Shown here one piece after another: positions 37,854-50,519 of a stretch of DNA of 64,000 nt. This stretch comes from Pithys albifrons albifrons (lineage: Eukaryota; Chordata; Aves; Passeriformes; Thamnophilidae). The notes under the pieces were generated by a model. It made no database searches, had not been told where the DNA came from, and was given only the letters and a program-made list of their open reading frames with translations. A program made the translations under genes and the position numbers. Location: contig NC_092497.1 in NCBI RefSeq assembly GCF_047495875.1, forward strand, positions 73,230,463-73,294,462, given 5' to 3'. Every line of letters begins with the position of its first letter. Positions within the stretch are counted from its first letter, which is position 1.

Positions 37854-39190
37854 CTTCATCAGGAGACTAGAGCAGCTTGTACTTAGACCCTGACATCTGT
37901 GTGCTGGTTGGAGATTTTACTTCAGATCATATTTGGTCCTGTCTGCTGGACCAAATATTGCTATCAGTGATATTGTTTGAGGCTGTGTAATATTCAGTTA
38001 CAACCTGGGACCTTTATAGGAGGCTGGGTGCATTTGGTGAGTGCCCAGATCAAAGGCTCTGTGTTGGTGTCCTCCAAAAGGAATATTTTTCACACATACC
38101 AAAAATGAAACAATACACAGTTGTGTAAAGAGAGTTATTTCAGAATAATTTTCTTCTGAAACAAGTACCAAAGTAGACACAAAACATATATATCAAACTA
38201 CATTTGAAAATTAGGCACTTTTATACCCCAGTGGTCTTGGACTGTCTTCCTCACTTTAGTCAGGAGTGATCTTGTGAAAGTCTTCCTGTCAGCCTGTGTG
38301 AGTACTGCATAATCAGAGGTAGAATCAAATGTATCCCAAATCCAACCTATTAAAGTATTTTAATTTTCTTTTTAAATGAAAATTGGAAAAATGTTATTGA
38401 ATTTTCAAAATGCAGAACATTTGCCACATCATGTAAACAATAAATGAGTCCATGCCAGAAACTGACTAGACTGGAACCCCAAGTAAAGAAGGAATTAGCT
38501 GACTGTTCTGTCTTTTTTGGGCACCTCTTTAGGCTCCAGAATCAATCTCTGGTGGTTACAGGACAGCTGAGACAGTTATTTGAAGAAAATTCACTGTTTA
38601 TCTGTTTATCTGGGGAATATAAATAATGATGAAGAAGCTTGCAAATCAGCAAAAGTACAGTAGTACTGTTGTCAATTGTACGTGTGGGTCTGCAGTATTT
38701 TAAGTAATACTGATATTGGAGAGGGTGTTTTGCCATCAAACACTTCCGGAGCATGGAGCATTTACTGAAATGCTGAAATATGAAAGCATTATCCCTAGTT
38801 TGCTTTATTGCAGTGTATGTAGCTTTCAGGTGGGTAGTGAATAAAAAGCTGCTGATGTTGCTTGTCTTTTCACCTTGAATTAAGGTACTTTGCTGTGATG
38901 CAGTCACATAACATGCAGGAAAAACCCTTAATTTTCTTTTGAGCAAGAGAAAGGAACCTTCTCTATCATCCATAGAAGAATGACCCACCTTCACAAGTGG
39001 CAGAAGAACAGGAAGGTCCCACTGAGAATATAAAATTTTAGTCTTCAAAACCAAGGAGCACTTTGAAGTATTCCCAACCTCAGCAGCTTTTGTAACAGAA
39101 AGCAAAACAGAAAGGTGCAGTACATTCCAGTATTCAGATGCAGCTTTACTTTATCTGTCAGTCTATCATGAGTCAGCAAACATAAACTGC
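37854..39190. other. Sequence without recognised gene; holds the longest open frame
   Basis: A minus-strand frame of 187 codons spans 39105-38542. I do not recognise its product. It has no clear signal peptide, repeated domain or transmembrane pattern, and its composition (rich in S, T, L, K) is what translated AT-rich DNA gives. It is more likely chance than a gene; see the finding. Confidence 0.45.
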
Positions 39191-39204
39191 CACCCTGATC
39201 CACA

Positions 39205-39420
39205 GCAGCTGTCTAATTACAATTTTGTTATTATTAATTACTGAGTAGAAAATCATTTGTAATTAGCTCAGACTAAATCATAGTTTAAACAGCCAAAAAT
39301 TACATTACAAACGAAAGTGCAATTAAAGCACTACACTAAAGTGTTTATTTAAACCCAGTTTAGCTACTGCAGATTTTTCAATCAGGTTCTCAGGCTCATA
39401 CATAAATGTAATTAGTCTTC
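39205..39420. promoter_or_regulatory. Candidate regulatory element: cluster of TAATTA homeodomain-type sites
   Basis: Four exact TAATTA palindromes lie at 39214-39219, 39235-39240, 39260-39265 and 39409-39414, with a further AATTA core at 39321. TAATTA is the core site of many homeodomain proteins. Such clusters in gene-poor DNA are typical of conserved developmental enhancers. That it is an enhancer is inference; AT-rich composition raises the chance rate. Confidence 0.35.
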
Positions 39421-42400
39421 AGTACTGACAGCATACTGCATTTATTCATTAAGCATCAATATTGTTGAACAAAGGTAAATAAAATTTGGACAGGAATTCT
39501 TTAAAGGGACATTTATGGAAACATCTGGATGAGATAATGAAGTTGGGAATGGTGTGAATGTTAATGAGCTTTTGGTGCTGCTTTGGTACCCAATGAATTT
39601 TTGAAGCCACACACCTTGAACTCCCAGTACTTGCTCTGGATTTGCAAGCAGCAGTGATCATGCTTTTATGGGTGTGTAGCCGCCTATCTAGACTGCTTCA
39701 GTGGCACTATGGACTCTGCACCTGGACAGATTCCCACCAAACAGGCAGGATAACCTTTCATACTTCAATACCGGGAAGAAAAACAGCATACAGCAACACC
39801 ACTACATTTCTTAATGTATTTTGCTTCATTTACTGTAAACTGAGTGATCTTAAAATATACCGTAAGACTACTGGCAAAATTTGTTTCTTTTAGTTATGTG
39901 GAATGAAACTCTTACACAGCCTATGACAGTAATTTCAGAAATCTGACTTCAGCTACGCATTGCAGAGAGTAACTTCTTTCTGGATTCATAGATGAGAAAC
40001 AGCTTTTACCCCTGGAAGCAAGAAAACCAACCTTGCTAGAGTGGAGAACATATTCTGGTATCAGGTTTCTGAATATTCTTAAATTCTAGGACACTCATGG
40101 ATAGGGGTTGGTGGTGGGCATTGGCAAGGCACACTCACTATTAATGGAATGAATGACAGAGATATGGTGATTGCTCTGAAATAAATGGCAATATTGATGG
40201 AAAAAGCTACACTAGACTGTCTGTTATAATCATGATCATGTTCTCCATGCTGCTTCAGCACAGTTATTGACAGTATAGTACATACCTCTGAAAGGCACAG
40301 AACGTTACTATGTAGTTCGTGTCCTAACAGTGATGTTGCACAAGGGGAACTGGTTTCAGGCTATTAGCTTTGGGGGGTCTAAAAACATAGAATCTTTTTT
40401 TCCAGTTTCAACATCTGTACACTAGCAGCTATTGAACTTCTAAGGAGTCATATTTACTCCGGTGAAAAAAAAAATCCAGGATTTTTAGAAGCCTGTTCTA
40501 TTTTAATCTTTGACCATTCTAAACTTTACTATCCTAAAAACAGGTTTTAATAAGTGCTCAAAATAGTTTCAAAGTCTAGTGGAGGCTGTTCAAAGCATTC
40601 CCTGGCAACTCCATCCTGGTTTTGTACATTGCCTGAAGACTTCATTTAGGATATGTTGACCTTGTCTCTGTGAGTGTCCTAGATAATTCCTTTGTAATAC
40701 AGGGAAATGTAAGCGAATGAATTGCCATCTGAACTACTGTTCCTTTGTTGTTTTGCTAAAGTATTGCTTATGTCAACACTTCAGCCACTAAAGTGTGTTT
40801 ATAATTTGTTAGACATGATACTGTTTGGATTTTGTGGTTGGCATTCACATCCTCAGCTCTGCTCTGTAAACAAACTCTGACAGAACTTTCAGAAGCAATA
40901 CACATTATTTACACTTAATACCTCCACCTCCAAACCCCTTAGTCTAATATGAAATTCCTTTTCTCCTTCCCCCATTTATTGAAACTGGCTCTGTGACAGG
41001 CTTGAGTTCCACACTAAGGAATTCAGTAACTATCCAATAATAAAACAATGAAAATATGTATTATCATATATACTATACTGCAAAAGTTTGATTGCTTGAT
41101 GAAACTTTGAGCACCATAAATAGGTAGTTATGTGTAAGAGTGGAAGAGGCACCATGTTATCTGTCTAAAATTCTAAGTACCTTGGGAAAGTGATCTGTCA
41201 ACCTGTCAGACAGTCGTGATATTTTGGCTGAAAAATTAACAGTAAAGAACCAAGACACCCTCAAGGCAGTAATGAGCTTATTTTCTTTCAGCATGCGTAC
41301 AAATTTGGGCTGTTCCTAGGAAGCTTAGAAAAGAAGCCTAAGGAAAGTTTGAACATATCCTAGGAGATAAATCTATTGTTTTAAATGCAGTCCTTTGGCT
41401 TTTCATTTAAGTTTCTTCAGTAACCTCAATTTAATTATGTTCCGAATCTCAGATTTTCTGTCTTGCTGCCCAAATCAGTTAGTAAACAATGTCAGATTAC
41501 CACAGTAAAGTTAACTAGAGTCTTGGTTGGTAGGCTGAATAACTATTATAAACACTTTTTTAATGCAAGCCTATATGAATCATAATATTAAATGGGTTCT
41601 CTGGTTCTGAGCAAATGAAAGCCAGTTGTGAACCTTACGCGAAGAATGTGGTCTCACTTTTGATACAACAGTTGATTAGAAAACATGATAGTTGTCTTTC
41701 AAAAGTAAAAGCAATTACTACAAGACTTCATTGCAACAGAGTGCTTGAAACAGGTGCTTACCTCTGTCTCTGTTCAACACTATGTGAATGTTTAAGGACA
41801 TAATGAATATAATTTTTAGGAGGAAGTTGGTTTTTTGTCAAGGATGTTATCAACTAGATATGATATTTGTTGGGATTTTTTTTTCAAGGTTGGGAATATT
41901 TATTTTGTTTTGGAAGACACTTTCCTTCAGGTCTTGTGTCAAAAATGATTCCCACAGAAGATGGTTTTCTAAAAATTATAAATAAAACACATGGGAATGA
42001 ATAAAGAAAGAAAAAAATTATGCCTATAAACTTTACAGGGTTTCTGACTGATCCAAATGAGAAAAGGAATTCTTGGTCTATCCACTGCTTAAAGGTTAAA
42101 TAAAAGCCTTTTTATTGTTATAAAGACTTAGTTGATTATAAAAATCTATATAACTTTAGGCCTTTAAATGCAAACAGTAGAAAGAGTGTTTCTCTCAATA
42201 TTCGTCTTATAGTAGATCTGTTTGCCCATGCTAAAGTGAATTTGACATAACGGTAAGTAGTTCAAGCAATCCGTACCACTGGAAGCTTTCCCTCACAAAC
42301 TATTGATTTACTTACCTGATCCACAGCGTGCTCAGAAACAGTTTCCATTCTGTTTGCCGTGCAGTAGAGCTCGAATGCATCATTTCACATTGTCTAATGG

Positions 42401-42978
42401 AATTAATGAAACCTTGCAAGACACTCTGCTAGAAAGCTTGCTATATTTATTTGTAGCTCATCATAGTGGGGAGGAGAACCTTGCTAATTTAGCACCAAAA
42501 ACACAAGAAGATTTTATTTTGGTAACTTTCACTTTTGTTTGGATAGAGGCGTTAGTGTTACCAAGCAAGGACCATATTCTGAGTGAAAATCAAACTACTT
42601 TAAGAATAAAAGTGGCTGAGAACATCCCCTCAGTGTCATGAACAGGCAAAGTGACGGTAGGTCAGAGTGTGATATGACTCTAGACGGAGATTGTGCAGGG
42701 TCATTTTAACTAATTGCCACTTTATGTTGTTACAGAGTAGGGAAGGAGTTGTTCTGAAAATTGAAAAAATTCTACTGGAAGTGTGAGCTCTGCTGTGGGG
42801 GTGCAGAATCTCTCAAATCACTTGAGGATCACATTCAGTTCTATTCAATCTAGAAATTACATAGATATAATGAGAGGTGCAACAGTGAATTTTGATGACT
42901 TGACTGTTACTCCAAAATACTGGAAGTATAAGTGTATGAATGTAAAGTGTGAGAGAATAAAAAGAACAATAATAACAT
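39421..42978. other. AT-rich sequence without recognisable gene
   Basis: A plus-strand frame of 112 codons (42303-42641) resembles no family I know. The stretch 42300-42640 looks like single-copy DNA without repeat signature. No transposon is recognised. Confidence 0.5.
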
Positions 42979-44310
42979 AAAATCAAAGAATGATTTAGGT
43001 TGGAAGGGACCTTATAGATCACCTAGTTCAAACCCCTTGCCATGGGCAGAACACCAGCTTACTCAGAGCCCCATTCAATCTGGCCTTGAACAGTTCAGGG
43101 GATAGGGCACTCACAGCTTCACTGAGCAACACATTCCAGTGCTTCACCACTCTCTCAGTAAAGAATATCTTCATAATATCCAATCTAAATCTGCCTCTTT
43201 CAGTTAGGCCATTCCCCCTTGTTCTATCACTACATGCTCTTGTCAAACATCTGTCTCCAGCTCTCTTGTAAGCCTCTTTTAGGTACTGAAAGGCTTCTCT
43301 AAGGTCTCCAAGAAGCCTCCTCTTGTCTTGAGAAACCTCAACTGTCCTTTTGCTGGGGACCCCAGAATTGGAAACATTACCACAAGTGTGGTCTCACAAG
43401 AGCAGAGAGCCAGAGTCACCTCCCTTGACCTGCTGGCCATGCTACATTGGATAGAGACCAAGATACAATTGGTTTCCTGGACTGTGAGCACATCAAGCTT
43501 ATTGTCCACCAGTATCCCGAAGTCCTTCTCCTCAGGACTCAGGCTTGCAATCCATTGTCTGCCCAGCCTGTATTTGTACTTACGATTTCCTGATTCAGGT
43601 GAAGGACCTTACACTTGGACTTGTTGAACTTCATGAGGATCACACATGCCTACTTTTCAAGCCTGTCAAAGTCTCTCTGGATGGCATCCTTTCCCTACAG
43701 CATGTCAATTGCACCACACAGCTTGTGGTGCAACATTATTGCTGGCAAACTTGCTGAGGGCGCACTTGCTTAATCCTGCTGTCCATGTTGCAGACAAAGA
43801 TATTAAACAGTACAGATCCCAGTACTGACCAGCCCCCAAGGACACCACTTGTCACTCGTCTCCACTTGAACATTGAGCCATTCACAACAACTATTGGAGT
43901 ACAACCAACCAGCCAGCCATCCCCTTATCCACTGAGTGGTTCACCCCTCAAATCTGTTTCTCCCCAGTTTATGGACATGGTTGTCATGCAGGGCAGTGTC
44001 TAAAGCTTTTTTTAAGTCCAGGTAAACAATGTCAGTTTGCACTTGTAGACCTTGAGGTTCACAATGCTCTCAACCACATGCTTCATTCTCCCAGTCACTG
44101 TCTTCGCATTCTGCAACTCGCTCAGTGTGGCTGGAACACTGGCTGGTGAAGACTAAGGCACAAAAATTGTGGGTACCTCAGCTCTCTCCATATCCCAGTT
44201 CATTAGGTCTTCTGTTTTCTTCCAAAGAGAGCCTACATTTTCCCTAGTCTTCCTTCTGTCACCAATATACCTATAGAAGCTTGACCTTAATGTCCCTGCA
44301 CAGGTTTAAA
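42979..44310 (-). mobile_element. CR1 LINE fragment, minus strand
   Basis: It begins on the plus strand with AATCAAAGAATGATTTAGG and TTGGAAGGGACCTTATAGATC, the complement of a CR1 3' end. A minus-strand frame (43246-43028) carries [20 protein letters not shown], the conserved ORF2 C-terminus. Further upstream in the element the RT domain is recognisable only in scattered frames. The segment GCCTACATTTTCCCTAGTC near 44229 matches a part of the RT region upstream of the catalytic box. About 1.33 kb remain. The element is 5'-truncated near 44310 and has many frameshifts, so it is older than the copies at 15.5 and 22 kb. Confidence 0.92.
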
Positions 44311-45600
44311 AAATAACTCTCTCCAATAAATACAGTTGCAGTTGTATCATGGATGAAGTGCAAGTGGGATTTGATTGAAACATCTATTATCTTTGCTATT
44401 TTGCCAGCTCTTTTAGAGAATGGGTGAGTAGCTTTGGAGGTCTAGCTTCTTCTATATGCACCCGGACAGCCTGGGTATTCATAAAATGTTCTAATTAATG
44501 TTCAGACCTACCTTACTTTTTTTGGTTATGAACAGAATGTCATTTCACATAGAGGAAGAATTCTGTATTATGTGTCTGCTTTTGCTTTTTTGCCCCATCT
44601 CTTCCTGATACATGGAAATTTTGTGGACAAACTGATATGAATCTCACTTTCTCTGAGCATCATTCTCCACTCCAAAAATGAATGTGTAATAGTGAGATAT
44701 GAAGAAATAGAATAAAATGTTTATTTTACACATGTGACGTGTTAAAACTCCTCAGAGCTTAAAGCAGAGAGAGAGTTTGATCCTGGTAAGGAAAACCAAT
44801 AGACAGGGCCTATAGAGCTAGATGCCCCACAAATGTCTGAAATGGTACCCATAGGATCAGTCCAGCTTTTTTTTGGTAAATGAGAAAACCAGCTGATGGG
44901 AAGAAATGTGAGTGCTGCAAAATAAAGATGGGAAATAGAGCTCCTGAAGCACTTTAAAACATTAGAGAAGACTTTCCAGAAGACCTCCTGTCAATTTTCC
45001 AGATGTTAAGGATGATGAAATAATGTTGTAATATTGCTGCTATGTGACAATTTTTTTACAAGGGGAAGGGAAAGATGTCTAGACACACAACTGAAGTGGT
45101 TTTTTGCATTTTTCTTGTCTTTTGGGCACGAAGAAAAGAGCTGTTATACTGGGATTTTCTTCTTTCAGGAAAGCTATCACTGGTAATATTATAGATCTGT
45201 GTTATTTATATCCATTATTTGTTTATATCTATGTTTTCCATAACTGTCTGATTAGTTTTACTGTTGCAAATTAATTCTGATTTAAAAATAGGAATATATA
45301 TGCACGTATTACTCTTATTGAGGTTTACAGTGGGAAAGAAGTAATTGCCTTCTGGGTTGAGAAAGTGACCATTAAATATTATCATTGCTCACTGGAGATC
45401 ACTATTTTAACCAAAAAGAGCAATAGTTTTACCTATAAGTCAGAAACTGTAGTCTATATATGTTTTATTGTACCTTTTAAAAATGTGTCTCCTTGTAGCT
45501 TTAGCTACTTTCTACCTTGCTCACAGCCCTCAGTTCAATGGGCTGGCAAATGTTTTTCATCCTTTACTCATTAATGGGGATTCTAGGTAACAGCAGCAAT
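44311..45600. other. Sequence without recognisable gene
   Basis: No open frame above about 70 codons and no transposon signature that I can name. Confidence 0.5.
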
Positions 45601-45700
45601 TTCTTTTACCTGGTGGTTTTTGTTGTTTGGGTTTGGGGTTTTTATTTTTGGATTTTTTTTTTTTTTTGGTGTTTGGTTTGGTTTGGGTTTTTTACTATTT
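45601..45700. repeat. T/G-rich low-complexity tract
   Basis: Runs of T (up to about 16) mixed with GGTTT and GGGTTT units. The open frame rich in F, W and V across it is a composition artefact. Confidence 0.8.
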
Positions 45701-45808
45701 ATTTTAGCTATACATCCAGATTAGTATTTTGAAGAGTAAAGGAAAAATACCAATAAAGTGTAATGCTAAAATAATTGTGTACTTTTCTTCATTGTATCAT
45801 TTTCCCCC

Positions 45809-46050
45809 AGAATCATAGAAATACTGGTCGGAAAATATCTACAGTGTCTTCAGCCCCAAATGCTTCCAGACTGTCACCAACACTAGACTAGGACATTTTG
45901 GTGTTGTCCAGCTGAATGTGGAGAACCTCTGATATTCCCTGGCCTCTGCAGGTGAACTGTTATTATGCTCTGCTACCATGCAGGAGAAAGGTTTTTTCTG
46001 ATTCTCAGTCTGAACCTCTCAAGTCATCTGTGGTCATTTCCCCTTGCCAG
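45809..46050 (-). mobile_element. Old CR1 LINE 3' fragment, minus strand
   Basis: CAGAATCATAGAAATACTGG on the plus strand is a CR1 3' end read backwards. It is followed by degenerate matches such as AGGAGAAAGGTTTTTTCTGA (complement of the K-K-F-F region) and TCATTTCCCCTTGCC. All frames are broken. The match is by eye and weaker than for the other CR1 copies. Confidence 0.6.
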
Positions 46051-46167
46051 GTGTTATTTTCTGCACAAACAAATGCATATTTTGTGAGTAAATTAGAAGC
46101 TGAGTAGAAGAGCAACTAGCTAAACTATCCATGCTCATAATGAAACAATATCCTGTTTTCAGGAAAC

Positions 46168-46237
<70 letters not shown>

Positions 46238-46297
46238 ACATCTATACATCTATATATCTATATCTATAATCTATAATCTATATCTATATCATATATG
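46168..46297. repeat. (ATCT)n tetranucleotide microsatellite
   Basis: A pure run from 46168 to 46238 (71 bp, almost 18 units), then interrupted ATCTATA and ATAT variants to 46297. Long pure tetranucleotide tracts like this are usually length-polymorphic. Confidence 0.97.
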
Positions 46298-47550
46298 TCT
46301 TTGAAATAAGATGGTTATTTGATTTCCACAGTTGTTATATTTAGCAACCAGAGTCAGTAGCAAACCATAAAGTCAATTTTGCTTAATATGATTTGTCAGA
46401 CTCCTGAGAACTATCTCTAATCATATTAATTAACCATGTTAGACAGTATTTTATTCAGAATAGACCATTTCACCATTCAGATTGGAAAAAAGGGTTTTTT
46501 AACCCTGAATTTAAAGAACAAAAATACAGAATGAACAATTCACTACAAAAAAATCCCAATTTTAAAAATATCTTTCATTAGCAAAAACTTTTATGAAGAC
46601 AAAAATAATGGTCTCCTGAACCCTGAGAACAGAATCCTGAAAACAAGGAGAATTAAATGTAAAATTGATTAAATTTTGTAACTTAACCTATAGGCACTTT
46701 TGAAAATAACAAAAGAGTAGAAAAATGTATTAAGTACTAGTTTTCATAATAAGCCTCAGAAGAACAAGAACCAAATGTCTGTTATATGTCCCAGCTTATC
46801 CTTTTTCCATCTGCAATTGAAAGCACCATTCTACGTGTGTTCTCAGAACAGATGGATTCCTGTGTATTGGTGACTATGTGGACAGGGGTAAGTTCCCTAA
46901 AAAATCCTGTGTTGCAGGACTAGTGCAGGAAGTGAATAGATTAGCCAGGTAAACCAACAACAGAAATACCACTCACAGCAAAAAATGGAGGCAGTATACT
47001 GTTCTTCTGTTACAAACCACATACTAGATTTCATTGCAAGAGCATTTTTGTGGTGAAGCCATCCCACAGGTCAACCTTGAAAATCCCAGGTACTTTAAAC
47101 CAGGTGATTTGTATGTCAAGAAAATGCAGATTTGTCTAGAATTTATAAAAAAAAAAGGAGTATGGAAAATGGTTATACACAAGTGGAAAATATATTTTTG
47201 TTTTGATTATTGCTGTATCAGATGTTCAATTCTATTACTTTTTGCTTTTCATTCTCTCTGTCTCTAAAGGTATAATTGAGGTCTAATGTTAGATTCCAGC
47301 TCTGTTCTCAGCAATTCTCTCCACTTAAGCACTTTTAGGAAGACAGCCTCATGGCTATAATACTGAACTAACAATTATTGAACTTATGTTTTAGTAGTAC
47401 CTTAAAAAATTAAATTATTAAGTTCTGATACTGAGGAGTTCCAAATTCACTTTGAGGCCATGCTGGCAATCTATACACATAGACTTTTCTTCAGAATCAT
47501 AGAACAGCAAAACTGTACATAGCCAGAAGATGAACATTACCAGATACAAT
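46298..47550. other. AT-rich sequence without recognisable gene
   Basis: Short chance frames only (77 codons or fewer). A lone AATCATAGAACAG at 47493 looks like a CR1 tail, but no CR1 body follows in that orientation. Confidence 0.5.
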
Positions 47551-50519
47551 AGTAAGAGCTTTCAACTAGATGTGATGGGGGAGGAAGACAATATTACCCT
47601 TGTCCTTGGCAAGCTGTGGGACGATATGCAAAGGTTAGAGAGACAGGGTACTGGTGGTGGCTCTCTGCTGACCTACAGCCCAGCTGAGGTGCTTTGACAC
47701 CAATATATGCAGCATGGGCAATAAGCACAAGTTGGAAGCCATTGTGCTGCTAGAAAGTAATGACCTTGTTGCCATTAATGAAACTTGGTGGGACGAATGC
47801 CAAGACTGGAGTGTGTCTACTGATGCCTACAGCCTGTTCAGAAGGTAGAAGTGAGGAAGGATAGGGGGAGGGGTTTCCCTTTACATGAAGAGGTGGATTA
47901 AGTGTAAAGAGTTGTCTCTGAGTAATAGCAATGGACAAGTGGAAAGCCTGTGGGTAAGTACCAGAGACCAAGGCAACGAAGCAAACCTTGTCGTTCGTGT
48001 CTACAACAGGCCCCTGATCAAGGGCAGCCTATTGATGAAGCCTCTTTGCACCAGCTACATGAAATACAGTGTTCACAGGCTCTTGTCTTTCTGAGGAACT
48101 TCAGCCATCCCAGCTTCTTCTAGGAAAGTAGCACAGAGGGCTGTAGTAAATCCAGGAGACTACTGAAATGTATGGAGGATAACTTCCTGAGTCAGATAAC
48201 AGACAGACCTACCAGAGAGGCAGCAATACTGGATCTGATGGTCACCAACATAAGCAAACATATCCAGGTTATCAAGATGGGAAGGAGCATGGTGTGCAGT
48301 GATCATGCATTGTGGAGTTCGCAGTTGTGAGGGATATAGGTCAAGAGAAGTGTGAAGTTAAGACCTTGAACTTTAGAAAAACAAAATTCCAGCTCTTCAG
48401 GGAGATAGTCAATAGGATCCCCTGAGAGACTGGTTTCAGGGACAAGGGAGTGGAATCAACTTGGCAGATCTTTAGGGAAATCTTTTACAGAGTGCAAGAG
48501 CTAGTAATCCCCAGGAAGAAATATGGAAAGGAAGACAAGAGACTGGCATGGCTGAGTAGGGAACTGCTGGTCAAACTAAAGGAAAAGAAGTAGATGCATA
48601 GACAGTGGAAACTGGGACAGGTCACCTTGGAAAGGTATAGACATGAAGTTTGCTTGTATAGGGATGGTGTGAGGACGGCCAAATCAAAGCTGGATCTGAA
48701 CATGGCAAGAAATGCAAAAAATCACAAGAAGGGCTTCTACAGGTATGTTTACCGGAAAATAAAGGTCAAAGAAAGTGCAGTCCCCCAATAAACATTGCAG
48801 AAGACCACAAACCCATAAGAATGGATGAGAAGAAGGCTGAGGTATCCAACAAATTTTTGCCTCAGTCTTCAATGGAAACTTTTCTTCCCAAAGCTCTTGA
48901 GTAGAGGGACAGCAGGATGGGCACCAGGTGAGCAAAGTCCCTTCCACTCTAAGTAAAGACCAAGTTCATAACCGTCTGAGAAACATGAATGTATGTAAGT
49001 CTATGGGACCTGATGAGATGCATCCCAGAATCCTGAGGGAATCAGCTGAGGTAGTTGCCAAGACATGCTCCATGACATGCTCTATGAAAAGTCATGGCAG
49101 TCAGCGGAAGTCCTGGTTGAGTGGAAAAATGGAAACACTGTACCAACCTTTAAAAAGGGTAGAAAGGAGGACCCCAGGAACTACCAATCTTTCAGCCTCC
49201 CCTCTGTGCCTGGAAAAATCATGGAGCAGATCTTCCTAGACACTGTGCTAAAACACATGGAGGACAGGTTGGTGATTTGAGATAGTCAGCATGGCTTCAG
49301 CAAGGGCAAGTAGTGCCTGACCAACTTAGAGACCTTCTGCAGTTGAACAACTATAGCAGTGGACAAGGGAAGGACTACATATATCACTTATCTGGATGTC
49401 TGTAGTCCTTTTGACACGGGGCCCCACAACATCCTTCTCTCTAAATTGAGAGATGAATTCAATGGATGGACTGTTAGATGGATAAGAAATTGGTTGAATG
49501 GTCACATCCAGAGGATAGTAGTCAACATCTCAGAGTCCTGATGGACATCAGTGACAAGTGGTGTCCCTCACATGCCCATACTGGGACCAGTGTTATTTAA
49601 TATCTTTATTAATGACATAGATGAAGGGATTGAATGCACTCTTAGCAAGTTTGCAGATGATGTCAAGCTGAGTGGTGTAGTTGACACACTGGAAGGATTG
49701 GATGTCATCCACAGGGAACTGGACAAGCTTGAAAAATGGGTTCATGGGAATCTTATGAGGATTAACAAGACCAACTGCAAAGTACTGCTCCTGGATTGGG
49801 GTATCAATACAGGCTGGGGGATGAACAGATTGAGAGCAGCCCTGTCAAGAAGAACTTGGGGGTGCTGGTGGATTAGAGGCTGGACATGAGCCAGTAATGT
49901 GCACTGCAGCCCAGAAAGCAAATTGTCGCCTGGGCTGCATCTAAAGAGGCATGACCAGCATTTTGAGGGAGGTGATTTTGACCCTCTACTCCATTCTGGT
50001 GAGACCTCACCTCAACTGTTGCATCCAGCTCTGGGATCCCCAGCACAGGAAGACATTTAGCTGCTGGGGCAAGTCCAGAGGAGGCCACCAAGAAAATTAG
50101 ATGAAATCTTTCATAAGAGAAAGGGCTGAGAGAATTTGGATTGTTCAGTTAGGAGAAGAGAAGGCTTCAGGATGATCTAATTGTAGCTTTCCAGCAGGTT
50201 GAAAGGAACCTAACGGAAAGATGGAGAGAGACAAGTGCATGTAGTGACAGGAAATGTGAGAAATGTCTTCAAACTGAAAAACAGTAGGTTTAGGTTAGAC
50301 ATTTGGAAGAAATTCTTTGGTGTGAGAGTGGTGAGACACTGGAACATGTTGCCCAGAGAAACTGTGGATGTTTTATACCTAGGAGTCTTCAGAGCCAGGT
50401 TGGATGGAGTTCTGAGCAACCTGGTCTAGTGTAAAGTGTCCCTGCCCACTGCAGGGGGGCTGAAATGAGATGAGCTTTCAGATCCCTTCCAAGCCAGGTT
50501 GTTCTATGATACTATGAAG
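47551..50519 (+). mobile_element. Near-complete ORF2 part of a CR1 LINE, plus strand
   Basis: This is the longest repeat copy in the window, about 3 kb. It starts at or near the beginning of ORF2. The endonuclease domain shows G-N-K-x-x-L-E-A and E-T-W-W-D (around 47728-47790), then A-Y-S-L-F-R-R followed by a stop. The endonuclease continues in another frame with Q-V-E-S-L-W-V (47936-47956). The reverse transcriptase follows: G-P-D-E-M-H-P-R-I-L-R-E near 49008, G-V-P near 49560, F-I-N-D-I-D-E-G-I and an intact F-A-D-D box at 49650-49661. The C-terminal K-K-F-F-G-V-R-V-V-R-H-W-N-M-L-P-R-E motif lies near 50307-50360. It ends with GTTCTATGATACTATGAAG at 50519. Several stops and frame changes break it, so it is not autonomous. 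ORF1 and the 5' promoter are missing. Confidence 0.95.

Noticed and set aside
42303..42641. 112-codon plus-strand frame as a possible gene
   Set aside because: No recognised family, no promoter or splice context, and its length is within what chance gives in 64 kb on six frames.
47493..47510. AATCATAGAACAG as a separate CR1 3' end
   Set aside because: No CR1 body follows in the required orientation. The plus-strand CR1 begins about 50 bp later with its own ORF2 start.
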